Notes: generated by a model from the sequence alone, not told the origin. Shown: positions 25,508-34,666, counted from the first letter of the stretch. The stretch is DNA of 64,000 bases from Chryseobacterium daecheongense (GCF_003729955.1 NZ_RJTX01000001.1:744001-808000), one strand, 5' to 3'. Program-made: numbers and translations.

Positions 25508-25849
25508 TTATCTATTGGCATTGATCCATATAATTACCGCGAAAAAAATCAAAGCAATGCCTATTTTAATTCCCCCTAAAACCACTAATACTATTCCTAA
25601 AGAAATAACAATAGTCCCTGCAATGTATAATATGATGCTAATAATAGAACGGTATTTATTTTTCTTTTTTAATATTTTCTGTTTATCTGCATAAATATCT
25701 TTCATGGCTTCATCAACGTCCTGTTGATTATAACCTTCCTGAATGATTAATCTATAAATATATTTTTCATTATAATTTTTAGCAAGGTAACTTTTATACT
25801 TACCACATATTTCTTCTCTTAATTGGTTATTCATGTTTTTTAAATTCAA
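25508..25849 (-). CDS. Small membrane protein of unknown function
   Basis: The N-terminal half of this 113-residue protein is charged and helical, with a segment (YIYRLIIQEGYNQQDVDEAMKD) resembling a small UBA-like helix bundle. The C-terminal half has two adjacent membrane helices (about 68-88 and 91-109) ending in WINANR. A second ATG five codons in (MNNQ) is an alternative start. I recognise no family. It lies alone between lpdA and the cupin gene. Confidence 0.7.
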   Translation of the reverse strand: MNLKNMNNQLREEICGKYKSYLAKNYNEKYIYRLIIQEGYNQQDVDEAMKDIYADKQKILKKKNKYRSIISIILYIAGTIVISLGIVLVVLGGIKIGIALIFFAVIIWINANR

Positions 25850-25932
25850 TTATTTCAGCTAATTTTTAATAGTATTTTAATTCCCCGTTTTAGGCTCATT
25901 TTCGGATGTCGGAGAATGTAGAATGAAATCTG

Positions 25933-26322
25933 CTATTTTAAAAATTGTATGTTTTCTTCTGCCCCTTTTTTCAAATAAATAGCTGTAAAAACCAGGGGTT
26001 TATCTTTTGAGGCATTATCAAAATGAAGAATATTAACATTTTTGGGTTCATAAAATGCATCTCCTTCATGAAGGATAACACTTTCTTTACCTTCTATCTG
26101 AAAAACAGCTTCACCGGATTTTATGATCCCGATTACCGGGCATGGGTGAAGATGCTTGGGCGCTGCTTGTCCTCCCTCCATTGTTATTTCCTGAACTTCA
26201 GCAGTACTCACTTTTTGATTCATTGAAGCTTTTAATAATTCTTTTCGGGCTATCTGACTTTTTTGGCCCATTAATGATATAGAAATCAATATGGAAACAA
26301 TGAGTGCGATTGTTTTAGTCAT
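25933..26322 (-). CDS. Secreted cupin domain protein
   Basis: This protein of 129 residues has an N-terminal signal peptide (about 1-20, ending SLMGQ). The remainder is a single small cupin barrel: HLHPCPVIGIIKSGEAVFQIEG (motif 1) and ILHEGDAFYEPKNVNILHFDN (motif 2). The His pair in motif 1 and His in motif 2 could bind one metal ion. Cupins of this kind are either small enzymes or ligand sensors; the substrate cannot be read. It is 17 bp downstream of the glycosyltransferase start in the opposite reading order, that is, the glycosyltransferase ends 17 bp before this start. Confidence 0.85.
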   Translation of the reverse strand: MTKTIALIVSILISISLMGQKSQIARKELLKASMNQKVSTAEVQEITMEGGQAAPKHLHPCPVIGIIKSGEAVFQIEGKESVILHEGDAFYEPKNVNILHFDNASKDKPLVFTAIYLKKGAEENIQFLK

Positions 26323-26339
26323 ATCGTTTGTGATTTTGG

Positions 26340-27425
26340 TTATTTATAGATCAGGTCCAGCAATACTTTTTCATATTTATCAAGAATAATATTCTTTGAG
26401 AACCTTGATTTGATAGAGCTTCTGATAGCTTCTTTATCATAACTCTGATGCAGGATGCTCATTATTTTTTGTGAAAAATCTTCGTGATTATCTATATCGG
26501 AAACTTCTCCATTCACCCGGTTTTGAATGATCTCATTGATTCCTCCAGGACAGTTATTAGCCAACGAATATGTTCCGCAGGCTCCTGCTTCCAATAAAAC
26601 ATTCGGGAATCCTTCGTATCTTGAAGAAAGAACAAATAAATCAGCATATTTTAAAAACTGGTAAGGATTTTCCTGTCTGCCATGAAAAAAAACATGCTTT
26701 AGTCCCAAGAATTCTTTCATCTGGTGGAGAATTTCCCTGTCTTTTCCATCTCCCAAAATATGAAGAAGCACATTTTCGTTTTTAAGCCTTGAAAACACTT
26801 TCAATAAATTATCAAATCCTTTTCGGGCCGAGAGATTTCCGATAGCCACTACATTTTTGTAATTGTATTTAAAGCATTCGGGCTTTTGGGAATACAATAA
26901 TTTTTCATCTATGAAATCAAAATCCACCGGGTTATTGATCTTGATAATCTTACGCTGCTTCACATTAAAGTTTTCAATAAGATCTTTCATCATATCATCG
27001 CTTTGTGCAATGATCCTCTCATAATTATTGTAAAAGCTGTAAAAAAACTTGATATCCTTTCGGGTCACATGTTGGGTCACTACATTGGTTTCCCTTGCAA
27101 TGAATTTTGTTTTTGGGAAAAGCTTGATGAACAGAGATAAATAAGCATTCACCTCTCCAAAACCAGAGAAGACAATGTCAGGTTTTCTGCGATAAATTTC
27201 AGATAAAATAGGCTTTAACGAATGCCTGATTCTTTCGGTGTTGATGTCAATAATTTCAACATCATTTTTAAGGAAATTAAGGTAACCGCCTTGTTTGCGT
27301 AAAAGCAATATTTTAGGTTCAAACCGATCCCGGGACAGATGATTTGCAATGGTAGTAATAATTCTTTCTGCACCTCCGGTTTCCAAATCCGGCAGAATAA
27401 AAATAACAGAAATCTTTTTCATCAT
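26340..27425 (-). CDS. Glycosyltransferase family 4
   Basis: This GT-B fold enzyme of 361 residues adds a sugar from a nucleotide-sugar donor to a glycan or lipid acceptor at the cytoplasmic face. The N-terminal domain opens with LPDLETGGAERIITTIANHL (acceptor domain); the C-terminal donor domain contains AIGNLSARKGFDNLLKVF, ILGDGKDREIL and the E-x7-E type motif SRYEGFPNVLLEAGACG. GT4 members commonly build lipopolysaccharide, capsule or glycoprotein glycans. No other polysaccharide gene is near, so the pathway is unknown. Confidence 0.9.
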   Translation of the reverse strand: MMKKISVIFILPDLETGGAERIITTIANHLSRDRFEPKILLLRKQGGYLNFLKNDVEIIDINTERIRHSLKPILSEIYRRKPDIVFSGFGEVNAYLSLFIKLFPKTKFIARETNVVTQHVTRKDIKFFYSFYNNYERIIAQSDDMMKDLIENFNVKQRKIIKINNPVDFDFIDEKLLYSQKPECFKYNYKNVVAIGNLSARKGFDNLLKVFSRLKNENVLLHILGDGKDREILHQMKEFLGLKHVFFHGRQENPYQFLKYADLFVLSSRYEGFPNVLLEAGACGTYSLANNCPGGINEIIQNRVNGEVSDIDNHEDFSQKIMSILHQSYDKEAIRSSIKSRFSKNIILDKYEKVLLDLIYK

Positions 27426-27427
27426 AT

Positions 27428-27458
27428 CAAAAAACCTTACCCATAATCAGGTAAGGTT
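27428..27458 (-). terminator. Terminator of recQ
   Basis: AACCTTACC (27433-27441) and GGTAAGGTT (27450-27458) form a 9-bp stem; on the minus strand it is followed by TTTTTTGA. It separates recQ from the glycosyltransferase gene. Confidence 0.75.
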
Positions 27459-27471
27459 ATTATTTTTAAAT

Positions 27472-29676
27472 TTAATTAGCTACATCACTAATGAATTTTA
27501 TTCTCAACATTCTCACTTCTTCATCAGAAAGTTCATCTCCGAATTCATCCAGCAACACTTTCATGCTGTCACTTTCAGATTCATTCATGAATTCCATAAA
27601 ACCATCTACGATGTCTTCATCAAAATTATCTTCTATATAATAATCGATATTGAGCTTTGTTCCCTGATAAACAATACTTTCCATTTCTTTCAAAAGTTCA
27701 TTCATCGTAAGGTTTTTGGCTCTTGCGATATCTTCAAGATCTATTTTTTTATCGGTACTCTGAATAATGAAAACTTTATGGCTGGATTTGTTTGCCACCT
27801 GTTTCAGTACCATATCCTGAGTACGTTCGATATTATTGTCTTCAACGTAGGTTTTGATGAAGTCAGCGAATTCTTTACCATATTTCTTGGCTTTTCCTTC
27901 ACCCACACCATAAATCTTCGTGATTTCATCCACCGTGATCGGGTATTGAACCGTCATATCTTCCAGACTCGGGTCCATGAATACTGTATAAGGTGGAATT
28001 CCGTGCTTTTTAGCTACTTTTTTTCTTAATTCTTTTAATTGATTGAACAGGTTTTGGTCCAAACCGCCTCCCGCCTGCATTTGAATCTGCTCACTTTCAG
28101 CTTTAGCCTGGGTAAGATCAAATTCTCTGTCTTCCGCAATTAAAAAGGAATGTTCCAGTTTTCCTTCTAAAACCAGTTTTCCTTTTTCTGCGATCTTTAA
28201 AACACCATATGTTTCAATATCCTTTTGTAAGAAATTCTGAACAGTTGCCTGTCTTAAAATGGTTTTCCAGTGGTTATCCTTTTCATCTTTTCCAAAACCG
28301 AAATAAGAATTCTGTTCCAGTTTATATGATTTTGTAACCGCTGTTTCTTTCCCTGCAATAACAGAAATCAGGTCTTTAGCTCTGAATTTTTCTCCGGTAT
28401 CATTAATTAGTTCCAACACCTTCTTAAGATCATCAGTAGCATCTTTTAATTTAGGCGGATCAGATGCGTTATCGCACATCGTGGCTCCGTCTCCTTTTAC
28501 GGGATCAAAACTTTCCCCGAAATAATACAGGATATACTGTCTTCGGCTCATTGAGGTTTCGGCATAACCTACAACTTCATTGAGAAGCTGTAATCCGATT
28601 TCTCTTTCGGAAACAGGCTTTTGAGCCAGGAATTTTTCTAATTTTTCAATATCTTTAGGATCATAGAATGCCAAACAGTGTCCTTCTCCTCCATCTCTTC
28701 CGGCACGTCCGGTTTCCTGATAATAGCTTTCCAGCGATTTAGGGAAGTCATAATGAATCACAAAACGTACATCCGGTTTGTCAATTCCCATCCCGAATGC
28801 AATGGTAGCTACAATTACGTCCACTTCTTCCATCAGGAATTTATCCTGATTCGCCACTCTTACCTTCTGGTCTAATCCGGCATGATAAGGAAGCGCATTA
28901 ATTCCGTTTACCTGCAAAAGCTGGGCAAATTCTTCCACTTTTCTGCGGCTTAAGCAGTATACGATTCCCGATTTTCCTTTATGCTGATTGATAAACTTAA
29001 CGATTTCCTTATCTACATTGATTTTCGGGCGTACTTCGTAATACAGGTTCGGGCGGTTAAAGCTTTCTTTATAGACCAGTGCATTGGCCATCCCTAAAGT
29101 CTTTTGAATATCATCCTGAACTTTAGGAGTTGCCGTAGCCGTTAATGCAATGACCGGAACATCGGCTATTTTATCGATAATGAGTTTCAGGTTCCTGTAT
29201 TCCGGTCTGAAATCGTGTCCCCATTCTGAAATACAGTGTGCTTCGTCTATAGCAAAGAAAGAGATTTTCACATCTTTCAGAAAATCAAGATAATCATCTT
29301 TGATCAATGATTCGGGAGCTACATACAAGAGTTTTGTTTTTCCGCTTTTAATGTCGTCAAAAACCTGCTTGGTTTGTGTTTTATTCAATGATGAGTTTAA
29401 AACGTGGGCAACTCCGTCGTCAGATGAAAGTCCGTTTACGGCATCTACCTGATTTTTCATTAAGGCTATTAAGGGCGAAACTACTATTGCTGTTCCTTCA
29501 GAAATAAGAGCCGGAAGCTGATAGCATAATGATTTACCCCCTCCCGTAGGCATCAAAACAAACACATCTTTTCCATCCAACAGGCTTTCTATGATTTGTT
29601 CTTGCTGACCCTTAAACGTAGAAAACCCAAAATATTTTTTCAATTCGCCGGATAAATCGGCTTTTTTTGCGCTCAT
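27472..29676 (-). CDS. recQ: ATP-dependent DNA helicase RecQ
   Basis: This 3'-5' superfamily 2 helicase of 734 residues acts in recombination and repair. Motifs in order: Walker [16 protein letters not shown] (about 40-54), [20 protein letters not shown] (DEAH box), [11 protein letters not shown], the C-terminal helicase half with [13 protein letters not shown] and [10 protein letters not shown], a zinc/RQC region with CDNAS and a winged helix (about 405-510), an HRDC domain (about 530-600) and an extra acidic tail (about 650-734) rich in E and D. The tail is typical of the longer bacteroidal RecQ. A TAACTTTG box lies upstream (complement of 29709-29716). Confidence 0.95.
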   Translation of the reverse strand: MSAKKADLSGELKKYFGFSTFKGQQEQIIESLLDGKDVFVLMPTGGGKSLCYQLPALISEGTAIVVSPLIALMKNQVDAVNGLSSDDGVAHVLNSSLNKTQTKQVFDDIKSGKTKLLYVAPESLIKDDYLDFLKDVKISFFAIDEAHCISEWGHDFRPEYRNLKLIIDKIADVPVIALTATATPKVQDDIQKTLGMANALVYKESFNRPNLYYEVRPKINVDKEIVKFINQHKGKSGIVYCLSRRKVEEFAQLLQVNGINALPYHAGLDQKVRVANQDKFLMEEVDVIVATIAFGMGIDKPDVRFVIHYDFPKSLESYYQETGRAGRDGGEGHCLAFYDPKDIEKLEKFLAQKPVSEREIGLQLLNEVVGYAETSMSRRQYILYYFGESFDPVKGDGATMCDNASDPPKLKDATDDLKKVLELINDTGEKFRAKDLISVIAGKETAVTKSYKLEQNSYFGFGKDEKDNHWKTILRQATVQNFLQKDIETYGVLKIAEKGKLVLEGKLEHSFLIAEDREFDLTQAKAESEQIQMQAGGGLDQNLFNQLKELRKKVAKKHGIPPYTVFMDPSLEDMTVQYPITVDEITKIYGVGEGKAKKYGKEFADFIKTYVEDNNIERTQDMVLKQVANKSSHKVFIIQSTDKKIDLEDIARAKNLTMNELLKEMESIVYQGTKLNIDYYIEDNFDEDIVDGFMEFMNESESDSMKVLLDEFGDELSDEEVRMLRIKFISDVAN

Positions 29677-29833
29677 CTAATTTTGTATTGCTAAATTTGC
29701 ATCTAACTCAAAGTTATAAAAATTCTGCTTAAAATAAAAGCGAACGAATTTATAAAAAATAAAATTTATATTAAATATTCTTTTTTAAATATAACATTTT
29801 TTAAGAGATTTTTTGTATACCCTATAAAAGAAA

Positions 29834-30793
29834 ATGGAAAGGCCTAATATCATTTCAATCGCAAAGAGCACTTTGGAAATAGAAATTTCAGAACTTGAAA
29901 AACTTAAAAACAGAATCGACGAAAGCTTTGCAAAGGCAGTAGAGATCATTCATTCCGCAAAAGGAAAACTGATTGTGGTAGGAATCGGGAAATCTGCTCA
30001 TGTGGGAAATAAAATTGTTGCAACACTTAATTCTACAGGTACACCGTCACAGTTCCTTCATGCTTCAGAAGCCATTCACGGAGATTTGGGAGTGATTCAG
30101 AAACAGGATGTTGTTTTATGTATTTCCAATTCCGGAAATTCTCCTGAAATTGTAAATCTAGTTTCCTATCTGAAAGATTATTCCTCAGCTTTGATTGGAA
30201 TGACGGGTAATTTAAAAAGTAAATTGGCAGAATTTTCTGAAGTTGTCTTGAATACACATGTTGATATGGAAGCATGCCCAAACAAATTGGCCCCTACAAG
30301 TTCAACAACATTACAAATGGCCTTAGGAGACGCTTTGGCTGTTGCCTTAATGGAGCTGAATGATTTCAGAGAAAATGACTTTGCCAAATTCCATCCGGGA
30401 GGAAACCTAGGAAAAAACCTGATTTCCAAAGTGGATCAGTTTCTTTCAGCACAAAAACCACAGGTCACTGAAAATGCTTCAATCAGGGATGTCATTATTT
30501 CCATCAGCGCATCAAGCCATGGAATTACGGTAGTGACTGATGAAAATAAGATCATTGGCGTCATTACAGACGGAGACCTGAGAAGAATGCTGATGAAAGG
30601 GGAAGATGTTTCCAAAGTATTGGCAAAAGATATTATGTCTTCCAATCCCAAAACAATTGAGAGGGATGCTTTGGCAAAAGAGGCCATGAAAATCCTGAAA
30701 GAAAACAATATAGGACAGCTAATCGTCACTGAAAATGGCGCGTATTTCGGGATTATAGATCTACATAAGCTATTGGATGAAGGAATTAACTGA
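29834..30793 (+). CDS. kdsD: D-arabinose-5-phosphate isomerase (KpsF/GutQ family)
   Basis: This enzyme of 319 residues converts ribulose 5-phosphate to arabinose 5-phosphate, the first step towards Kdo for lipopolysaccharide. An N-terminal SIS sugar-isomerase domain (about 35-170) shows VVGIGKSAHVGNKIVATLNSTGTPS and SNSGNSPEI; two CBS domains follow (about 205-318) with GVITDGDLRR and the final IGQLIVTENGAYFGIIDLHKLL. It is divergent from recQ. A repeat-like palindrome separates it from tatC. Confidence 0.94.
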   Translation: MERPNIISIAKSTLEIEISELEKLKNRIDESFAKAVEIIHSAKGKLIVVGIGKSAHVGNKIVATLNSTGTPSQFLHASEAIHGDLGVIQKQDVVLCISNSGNSPEIVNLVSYLKDYSSALIGMTGNLKSKLAEFSEVVLNTHVDMEACPNKLAPTSSTTLQMALGDALAVALMELNDFRENDFAKFHPGGNLGKNLISKVDQFLSAQKPQVTENASIRDVIISISASSHGITVVTDENKIIGVITDGDLRRMLMKGEDVSKVLAKDIMSSNPKTIERDALAKEAMKILKENNIGQLIVTENGAYFGIIDLHKLLDEGIN

Positions 30794-30800
30794 AACTAGA

Positions 30801-30872
30801 TATTAGATGTTAGATGTTAGAAATTAGAGTTGCTTCGTCTCCGCTGAAAACTAAGTTCCAGCTTCTAACATC
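30801..30872. repeat. Imperfect palindromic repeat element between kdsD and tatC
   Basis: GATGTTAGAA at 30813-30822 and TTCTAACATC at 30863-30872 are perfect 10-nt inverted arms; inner TTAG/CTAA segments add pairing. The outer side has a short tandem TTAGATGTTAGATG. There is no T tract, so it looks like an intergenic palindromic (REP/MITE-like) element, not a terminator. Confidence 0.5.
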
Positions 30873-30891
30873 AACTTCTTTAAATATTTCA

Positions 30892-30899
30892 TAAATTTG
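30892..30899 (+). promoter_or_regulatory. Possible -7 box of tatC
   Basis: TAAATTTG fits TAnnTTTG, 20 nt before the GTG start. No TTG is present at the -33 spacing, so confidence is low. Confidence 0.35.
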
Positions 30900-30919
30900 A
30901 GCCTTAAAATTTTATTTCT

Positions 30920-31744
30920 GTGAGTGATGGTAAAGAAATGTCCTTCCTTGGGCATATTGGAGAATTAAGAGGTCACCTCATCCGCTCAATTATTGTTATT
31001 ATAATTGCCGCTTTCGTTATCGGCTTTAATATCAATTGGATCATGGACCATATTTTTTTCGGCCCTACGAGAAATGATTTTCCTACATTTAAAATTGTTA
31101 ATCACTTTTCCAGGATGATTTTAGGGGAAGACAGCATTCATTTGCCTAAAGATTTCCCTGTTCGTGTACAAAGGCTTTACCAGCAGTTCAATGTCATGAT
31201 GGCGGTCTCCATTTTTGGAGGTATTGTTGCGGCATTTCCGTACATTGTCTGGGAGTTGTGGAGATTTATCAGTCCAGCTTTACATCCTAATGAAAGAAAG
31301 AATTCAATCTTTATTATCAACTCTGTATGGATTCTTTTCATGACAGGAGTGTTATGCGGATATTTTTTAATTCTTCCTTTTGCAGTTAATTTCGGAGTGA
31401 TTTTCAAAATTTCGGATATCATCGTACCTCTTTATGATCTGAGTGATTACACTACTCTGTTTTTACAGGTCGTGTTAGGAATGGGTGTTATTTTCCTCTT
31501 CCCTATTTTGATCTATTTCCTTACCAGCATTGGGATTTTAACACCGATGTTTATGAGAACTTACCGCCGTCACGCCATAGTTTTAATTATGGTGGTGGCT
31601 GCAATCATCACTCCGGCGGATGTTTTAAGTATGCTAATGGCTGCTTTCCCACTGATTCTTCTATATGAATTCAGTATCTTGATGTGTTCTTATACCTATA
31701 AAAAAGTGCAAAAAAGATCTTCGAATCTTCCAGCAGTTCAATAA
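30920..31744 (+). CDS. tatC: Sec-independent (twin-arginine) translocase subunit TatC
   Basis: This inner-membrane protein of 274 residues recognises twin-arginine signal peptides and exports folded proteins with TatA. It has six membrane segments (roughly 17-37, 90-112, 132-152, 173-195, 212-228, 232-252). The conserved N-terminal motif is MSFLGHIGELRGHLIRS, followed later by FPYIVWELWRFISPALHPNERK. The start is a GTG at 30920; the next ATG would begin at that motif, so the GTG adds six family-like residues. tatA is not in the window. Confidence 0.95.
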   Translation: MSDGKEMSFLGHIGELRGHLIRSIIVIIIAAFVIGFNINWIMDHIFFGPTRNDFPTFKIVNHFSRMILGEDSIHLPKDFPVRVQRLYQQFNVMMAVSIFGGIVAAFPYIVWELWRFISPALHPNERKNSIFIINSVWILFMTGVLCGYFLILPFAVNFGVIFKISDIIVPLYDLSDYTTLFLQVVLGMGVIFLFPILIYFLTSIGILTPMFMRTYRRHAIVLIMVVAAIITPADVLSMLMAAFPLILLYEFSILMCSYTYKKVQKRSSNLPAVQ

Positions 31745-31782
31745 TAAAAAAGAGTAGGAAAATTCCCTACTCTTTTTTTTCG
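31745..31782. terminator. Bidirectional terminator between tatC and the lipoprotein gene
   Basis: AAAAAGAGTAGG and CCTACTCTTTTTTTT form a stem of over 10 bp, with A and T tracts at both ends. It serves tatC and the convergent lipoprotein gene. Confidence 0.9.
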
Positions 31783-31794
31783 ATACTATTTCAA

Positions 31795-32571
31795 TTAATA
31801 TTCTATCGCAAATTGAATCCCTCCCGAAGCAGCGGCAGCTCCAACAGCGGCTCCAACAACAGTTCCTACTGGTCCTCCCACAGTTCCTACAGCCCCACCA
31901 ATAAGCGCTCCGAATGCATCTGCAACTGCCCCTCCAAATACTCTTGAGAACCATTTTGCTTTACTTGCACTACTTTGTCCGGGTAAATCATTAGGATAAT
32001 ATGCGATCCAATAGTTCATACTGGCTTTTGTCACAGCAATTGTAAGCAATAATTGGTCTTTCTCATGATCAGGTAACTGAGCATTTAAGAATTGTGCCTC
32101 AAGATCATCTAATTTGTTTATAATATCACTTGTTGAAGCATAATTATCAGCATTAAAGAATGCTGCCAATTTATACAATTCGGCTTTATAGGCTCCCGAA
32201 AAACCAAACCTGGTTGCCAGCTCATTGATTTTATCTGCAGTAAACTGGCTGTTCATAGATTCATTGGCAACCTGCTTCATTTTATCAAAACTTAATAATG
32301 ATGTATTATAGCCATTTGCCTGAAAAAATGCCATTGATGTACTCACTACTTCATCCTGTGAAGAAATATTAGGATTATTGTGCATCATATTCATAAATTC
32401 ATTGTGCAACACCCCTACTTGGCTATGTGGGTTTGAGCTCGCCTTAGAAAAGGTAGTAGTAGCTGTGGTTGAAGTTTGATTGGTAAAATCTTCAGTCGTA
32501 GAATTTTCATTATTGCATGATGTAAAAAACAGTGCAATGATGACGAACCATTGTAATTTGAAATTTTTCAT
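31795..32571 (-). CDS. Lipoprotein with glycine-zipper C-terminus
   Basis: This protein of 258 residues starts at ATG 32571 (MKNFKLQWFVIIALFFTSC); the frame stays open for 88 codons upstream, but that extension crosses the divergent promoter and has no signal peptide. The lipobox is FTSC (Cys19), followed by N-N-E-N, then a Ser/Thr-rich linker. The middle (about 60-205) is helical. The last 45 residues are Gly/Ala/Val-rich with GxxxG spacing (GGAVADAFGALIGGAVGTVG, then GGPVGTVVGAAVGAAAASGG), a glycine zipper able to insert in membranes, as in some bacteriocins and outer-membrane proteins. I know no named family for it. Confidence 0.8.
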   Translation of the reverse strand: MKNFKLQWFVIIALFFTSCNNENSTTEDFTNQTSTTATTTFSKASSNPHSQVGVLHNEFMNMMHNNPNISSQDEVVSTSMAFFQANGYNTSLLSFDKMKQVANESMNSQFTADKINELATRFGFSGAYKAELYKLAAFFNADNYASTSDIINKLDDLEAQFLNAQLPDHEKDQLLLTIAVTKASMNYWIAYYPNDLPGQSSASKAKWFSRVFGGAVADAFGALIGGAVGTVGGPVGTVVGAAVGAAAASGGIQFAIEY

Positions 32572-32626
32572 AAGTAATAGTTTTTTGGTTAATGAGTTTT
32601 GTAAATATCTCAACACTAATATATTA

Positions 32627-32652
32627 AATAATTCATATATTTTTGAATTATT
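32627..32652. repeat. 8-bp inverted repeat upstream of the lipoprotein gene
   Basis: AATAATTC (32627-32634) and GAATTATT (32645-32652) are perfect inverted arms around a 10-nt AT spacer, in the leader of the minus-strand lipoprotein gene. It could be an operator or chance in AT-rich DNA. Confidence 0.35.
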
Positions 32653-32733
32653 ATTATAATTTTTTAACCGCGATAATAGGTTTCTAAACCAATGCTTTTC
32701 TATGCTGCAAAACTTACAAAATATTTTATTTTC

Positions 32734-32771
32734 AATAATTACTGAAAATTCAGTAATTATTTTTATATTTG
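32734..32771 (+). promoter_or_regulatory. 28-bp perfect palindrome and promoter of the DoxX/DUF2071 operon
   Basis: AATAATTACTGAA (32734-32746) and TTCAGTAATTATT (32749-32761) are perfect inverted arms around AA. Two bases later TATATTTG (32764-32771) forms a -7 box, with CTG near the -33 position inside the left arm. A dimeric repressor bound here would cover the -33 region. The core TTACTGAAAATTCAGTAA is TetR/MarR-like in form. The divergent lipoprotein gene may share the region. Confidence 0.75.
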
Positions 32772-32795
32772 TATAGAAATTAAATATTCTCTCTA

Positions 32796-33176
32796 ATGAA
32801 AACGATCCATATCCTATTGAATTATTGCATTGCAACAGTCTGGATCATGAATGGCTTGTACTGCAAAGTGCTCAACCTCGTTCCCCGCCATCAAGAAATT
32901 GTTGCGAGAATAGTAAATGAAGATCACTCAAGAATGCTAACTTTTATAATTGGCTTATCCGAAATTGTTATGGCAGTTTGGATAGTAACAAGAATTCGAT
33001 CACGACTTAATGCAATCATTCAAATTATTGTCATTGCAGTGATGAATATATTGGAGTTTATTCTCGTTCCGGATCTATTGCTTTGGGGAAAATTCAATGC
33101 GCTGTTTGCCTTTTTATTTATCCTGCTTATCTATTATAATGAATTTTATATACAACCTAAAACCGCTCAGTCATAA
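32796..33176 (+). CDS. DoxX-like membrane protein
   Basis: This protein of 126 residues has four membrane helices (about 5-22, 46-64, 72-92, 96-116), with the DoxX-like pattern (WIMNGLYCKVLNLVPRHQEIVARI in the first loop, and GLSEIVMAVWI). DoxX-like proteins are poorly defined small membrane proteins linked to redox or detergent stress. It is the first gene of a four-gene plus-strand operon; its stop codon overlaps the next start (33176). Expression is probably set by the palindromic operator just upstream. Confidence 0.85.
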   Translation: MKTIHILLNYCIATVWIMNGLYCKVLNLVPRHQEIVARIVNEDHSRMLTFIIGLSEIVMAVWIVTRIRSRLNAIIQIIVIAVMNILEFILVPDLLLWGKFNALFAFLFILLIYYNEFYIQPKTAQS

Positions 33177-33940
33177 TGCTTGCCTTCTTAAAAAATCACC
33201 CGTTTGCTGTTGAAGCTTTTTTTGAAAGCTCACTTGTTTTAACATTTACTGTTCCTAAAGAACAATTAATGCATCTTATTCCCGAATGCCTGGAACTTGA
33301 CTTATTTCAGGATCAATGGGCTTTTGTGGCCGTAGCCATGGTACAGACAAAAGATTTGCGCCCAAAAGGATTTCCGGCATTCATGGGTAATGACTTTTTC
33401 CTGATCGGTTACCGTGTATTTGTGCGTTATACCAACAATGCAGGAAAAAGATTGCGGGGTTTATACATTCTCAAATCTGAGACAGATAAAAAGAAAATGG
33501 AATTTAGAGGTAATCTATTTACTCATTATCATTATTCTACAACCGATATCAGGCAAACCGAACAGGAAAGTGTAAAAGAAATACAGTCCTTACAGTCAAA
33601 CTTTCAGGTGCTGTTCAGCAAAACAGAAGAAAACGTTTCTCTTCCTCAAGGTTCACCCTTTGCAGATTGGAAGGAGGCCAGAAGATTTGCAGGTCCGTTA
33701 CCCTTTACATTCACTTATAATGAGAAAACCAAAGAAGTTCTTATTATTGAGGGAGTAAGACAGAACTGGGTCCCTCAACCTGTAAAGATCATTAATTATC
33801 ATTTTGAATTCTTGGAAAAGCTGGGATTGGAAAACCCTGTTCTAGCCAATGCTTTTATCATTAAAAATATTCCGTATTACTGGAAAAAAGGAAAAATCGA
33901 ATCATGGAAACAAAAAGAAAGAAATTTCAGGGCGTTTTAA
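33176..33940 (+). CDS. DUF2071 family protein
   Basis: This protein of 254 residues matches the DUF2071 (YqjF-like) family: FFESSLVLTFTVPKEQLMHLIPECLELDLF at the N-terminus, WAFVAVAMVQTKDLRPKGFPAFMG and RVFVRY, with a conserved FPYIKN-like end. The fold is related to acetoacetate decarboxylase; the family has no established reaction. It overlaps the DoxX-like gene by one base and the methyltransferase gene by 37 bp, so the three are translationally coupled. DUF2071 and DoxX-like genes co-occur in other Bacteroidota, which supports a joint function. Confidence 0.82.
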   Translation: MLAFLKNHPFAVEAFFESSLVLTFTVPKEQLMHLIPECLELDLFQDQWAFVAVAMVQTKDLRPKGFPAFMGNDFFLIGYRVFVRYTNNAGKRLRGLYILKSETDKKKMEFRGNLFTHYHYSTTDIRQTEQESVKEIQSLQSNFQVLFSKTEENVSLPQGSPFADWKEARRFAGPLPFTFTYNEKTKEVLIIEGVRQNWVPQPVKIINYHFEFLEKLGLENPVLANAFIIKNIPYYWKKGKIESWKQKERNFRAF

Positions 33941-34656
33941 ATATCCTGAGCTTTAACCGGCATTTTTATATCATTGGATTAGGAATTCTAGGTGTAATCA
34001 TGATCAGTAATCAGCTATTTGAATGGCCGGAGCTTTTATTCTGGATCATCATTGCCGCTTTTCTTTATGGTCTTATTATGCCTTTGCTTGTCTCTGCTTA
34101 TGTGTATGATTTTTCCGGATATTATGAGTTTGAATGGCTAAAAAACTGTTCAATTGACCATGAAAACACAAAACACATCATTAATATCAATGCCGGTTTT
34201 GACGAAACCAGCTTCATTATTAAAGATAATTTTCCACAAGCTGATCTTAAGGTATTTGATTTTTATGATGCAAAGCGCCATACTGAGCCGGCTATCATCA
34301 GAGCCAGGAAAGTAAGCCTTGTTTATCCCGATACAAAGCAAATATCCACCCATTCAATACCTTTACCGAATCAATCAGTAGATCTCGTTTTTCTGCTTTC
34401 CGCAGCGCATGAAATAAGATCACATGAAGAGAAAATTCAGTTTTTAAAAGAATGCCGCAGAGTTTGTAATCCTAACGGAAAGGTAATTATGGTGGAACAT
34501 TTACGGGATCTTCCTAATTTTTTAGCATTTTCAGTGGGTTTTACTCATTTCTTTTCTAAAGCTGTATGGGGAAATGCTTTTGAAAATGCCGGCTTCACAT
34601 TCTTCAAAGAAGTGAAATTCACCCCTTTTATGTCCATTTTTGTTTATAATCCTTAA
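33904..34656 (+). CDS. Membrane-anchored SAM-dependent methyltransferase
   Basis: This protein of 250 residues has an N-terminal part (about 15-70) with two membrane helices, followed by a class I methyltransferase domain. The motif I loop reads HIININAGFDETSFIIK and is degenerate, lacking the usual GxGxG; later parts are clearer: IPLPNQSVDLVFLLSAAHEIRSHEEK and CRRVCNPNGKVIMVEHLRD. The weak motif I could mean loss of SAM binding or a divergent form. It overlaps DUF2071 by 37 bp. A lipid or quinone-like membrane substrate would suit the anchor, but this is inference. Confidence 0.78.
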   Translation: METKRKKFQGVLNILSFNRHFYIIGLGILGVIMISNQLFEWPELLFWIIIAAFLYGLIMPLLVSAYVYDFSGYYEFEWLKNCSIDHENTKHIININAGFDETSFIIKDNFPQADLKVFDFYDAKRHTEPAIIRARKVSLVYPDTKQISTHSIPLPNQSVDLVFLLSAAHEIRSHEEKIQFLKECRRVCNPNGKVIMVEHLRDLPNFLAFSVGFTHFFSKAVWGNAFENAGFTFFKEVKFTPFMSIFVYNP

Positions 34657-34666
34657 CGCATTCATC

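Noticed and set aside
27349..28029. A 226-codon plus-strand open frame
   Set aside because: It is antisense to recQ and part of the glycosyltransferase gene, with low-complexity F/I/H composition typical of a shadow frame.
32572..32835. An 88-codon N-terminal extension of the glycine-zipper lipoprotein frame
   Set aside because: It crosses the divergent promoter and palindrome, has no signal peptide, and the lipoprotein signal at ATG 32571 is a much better start.
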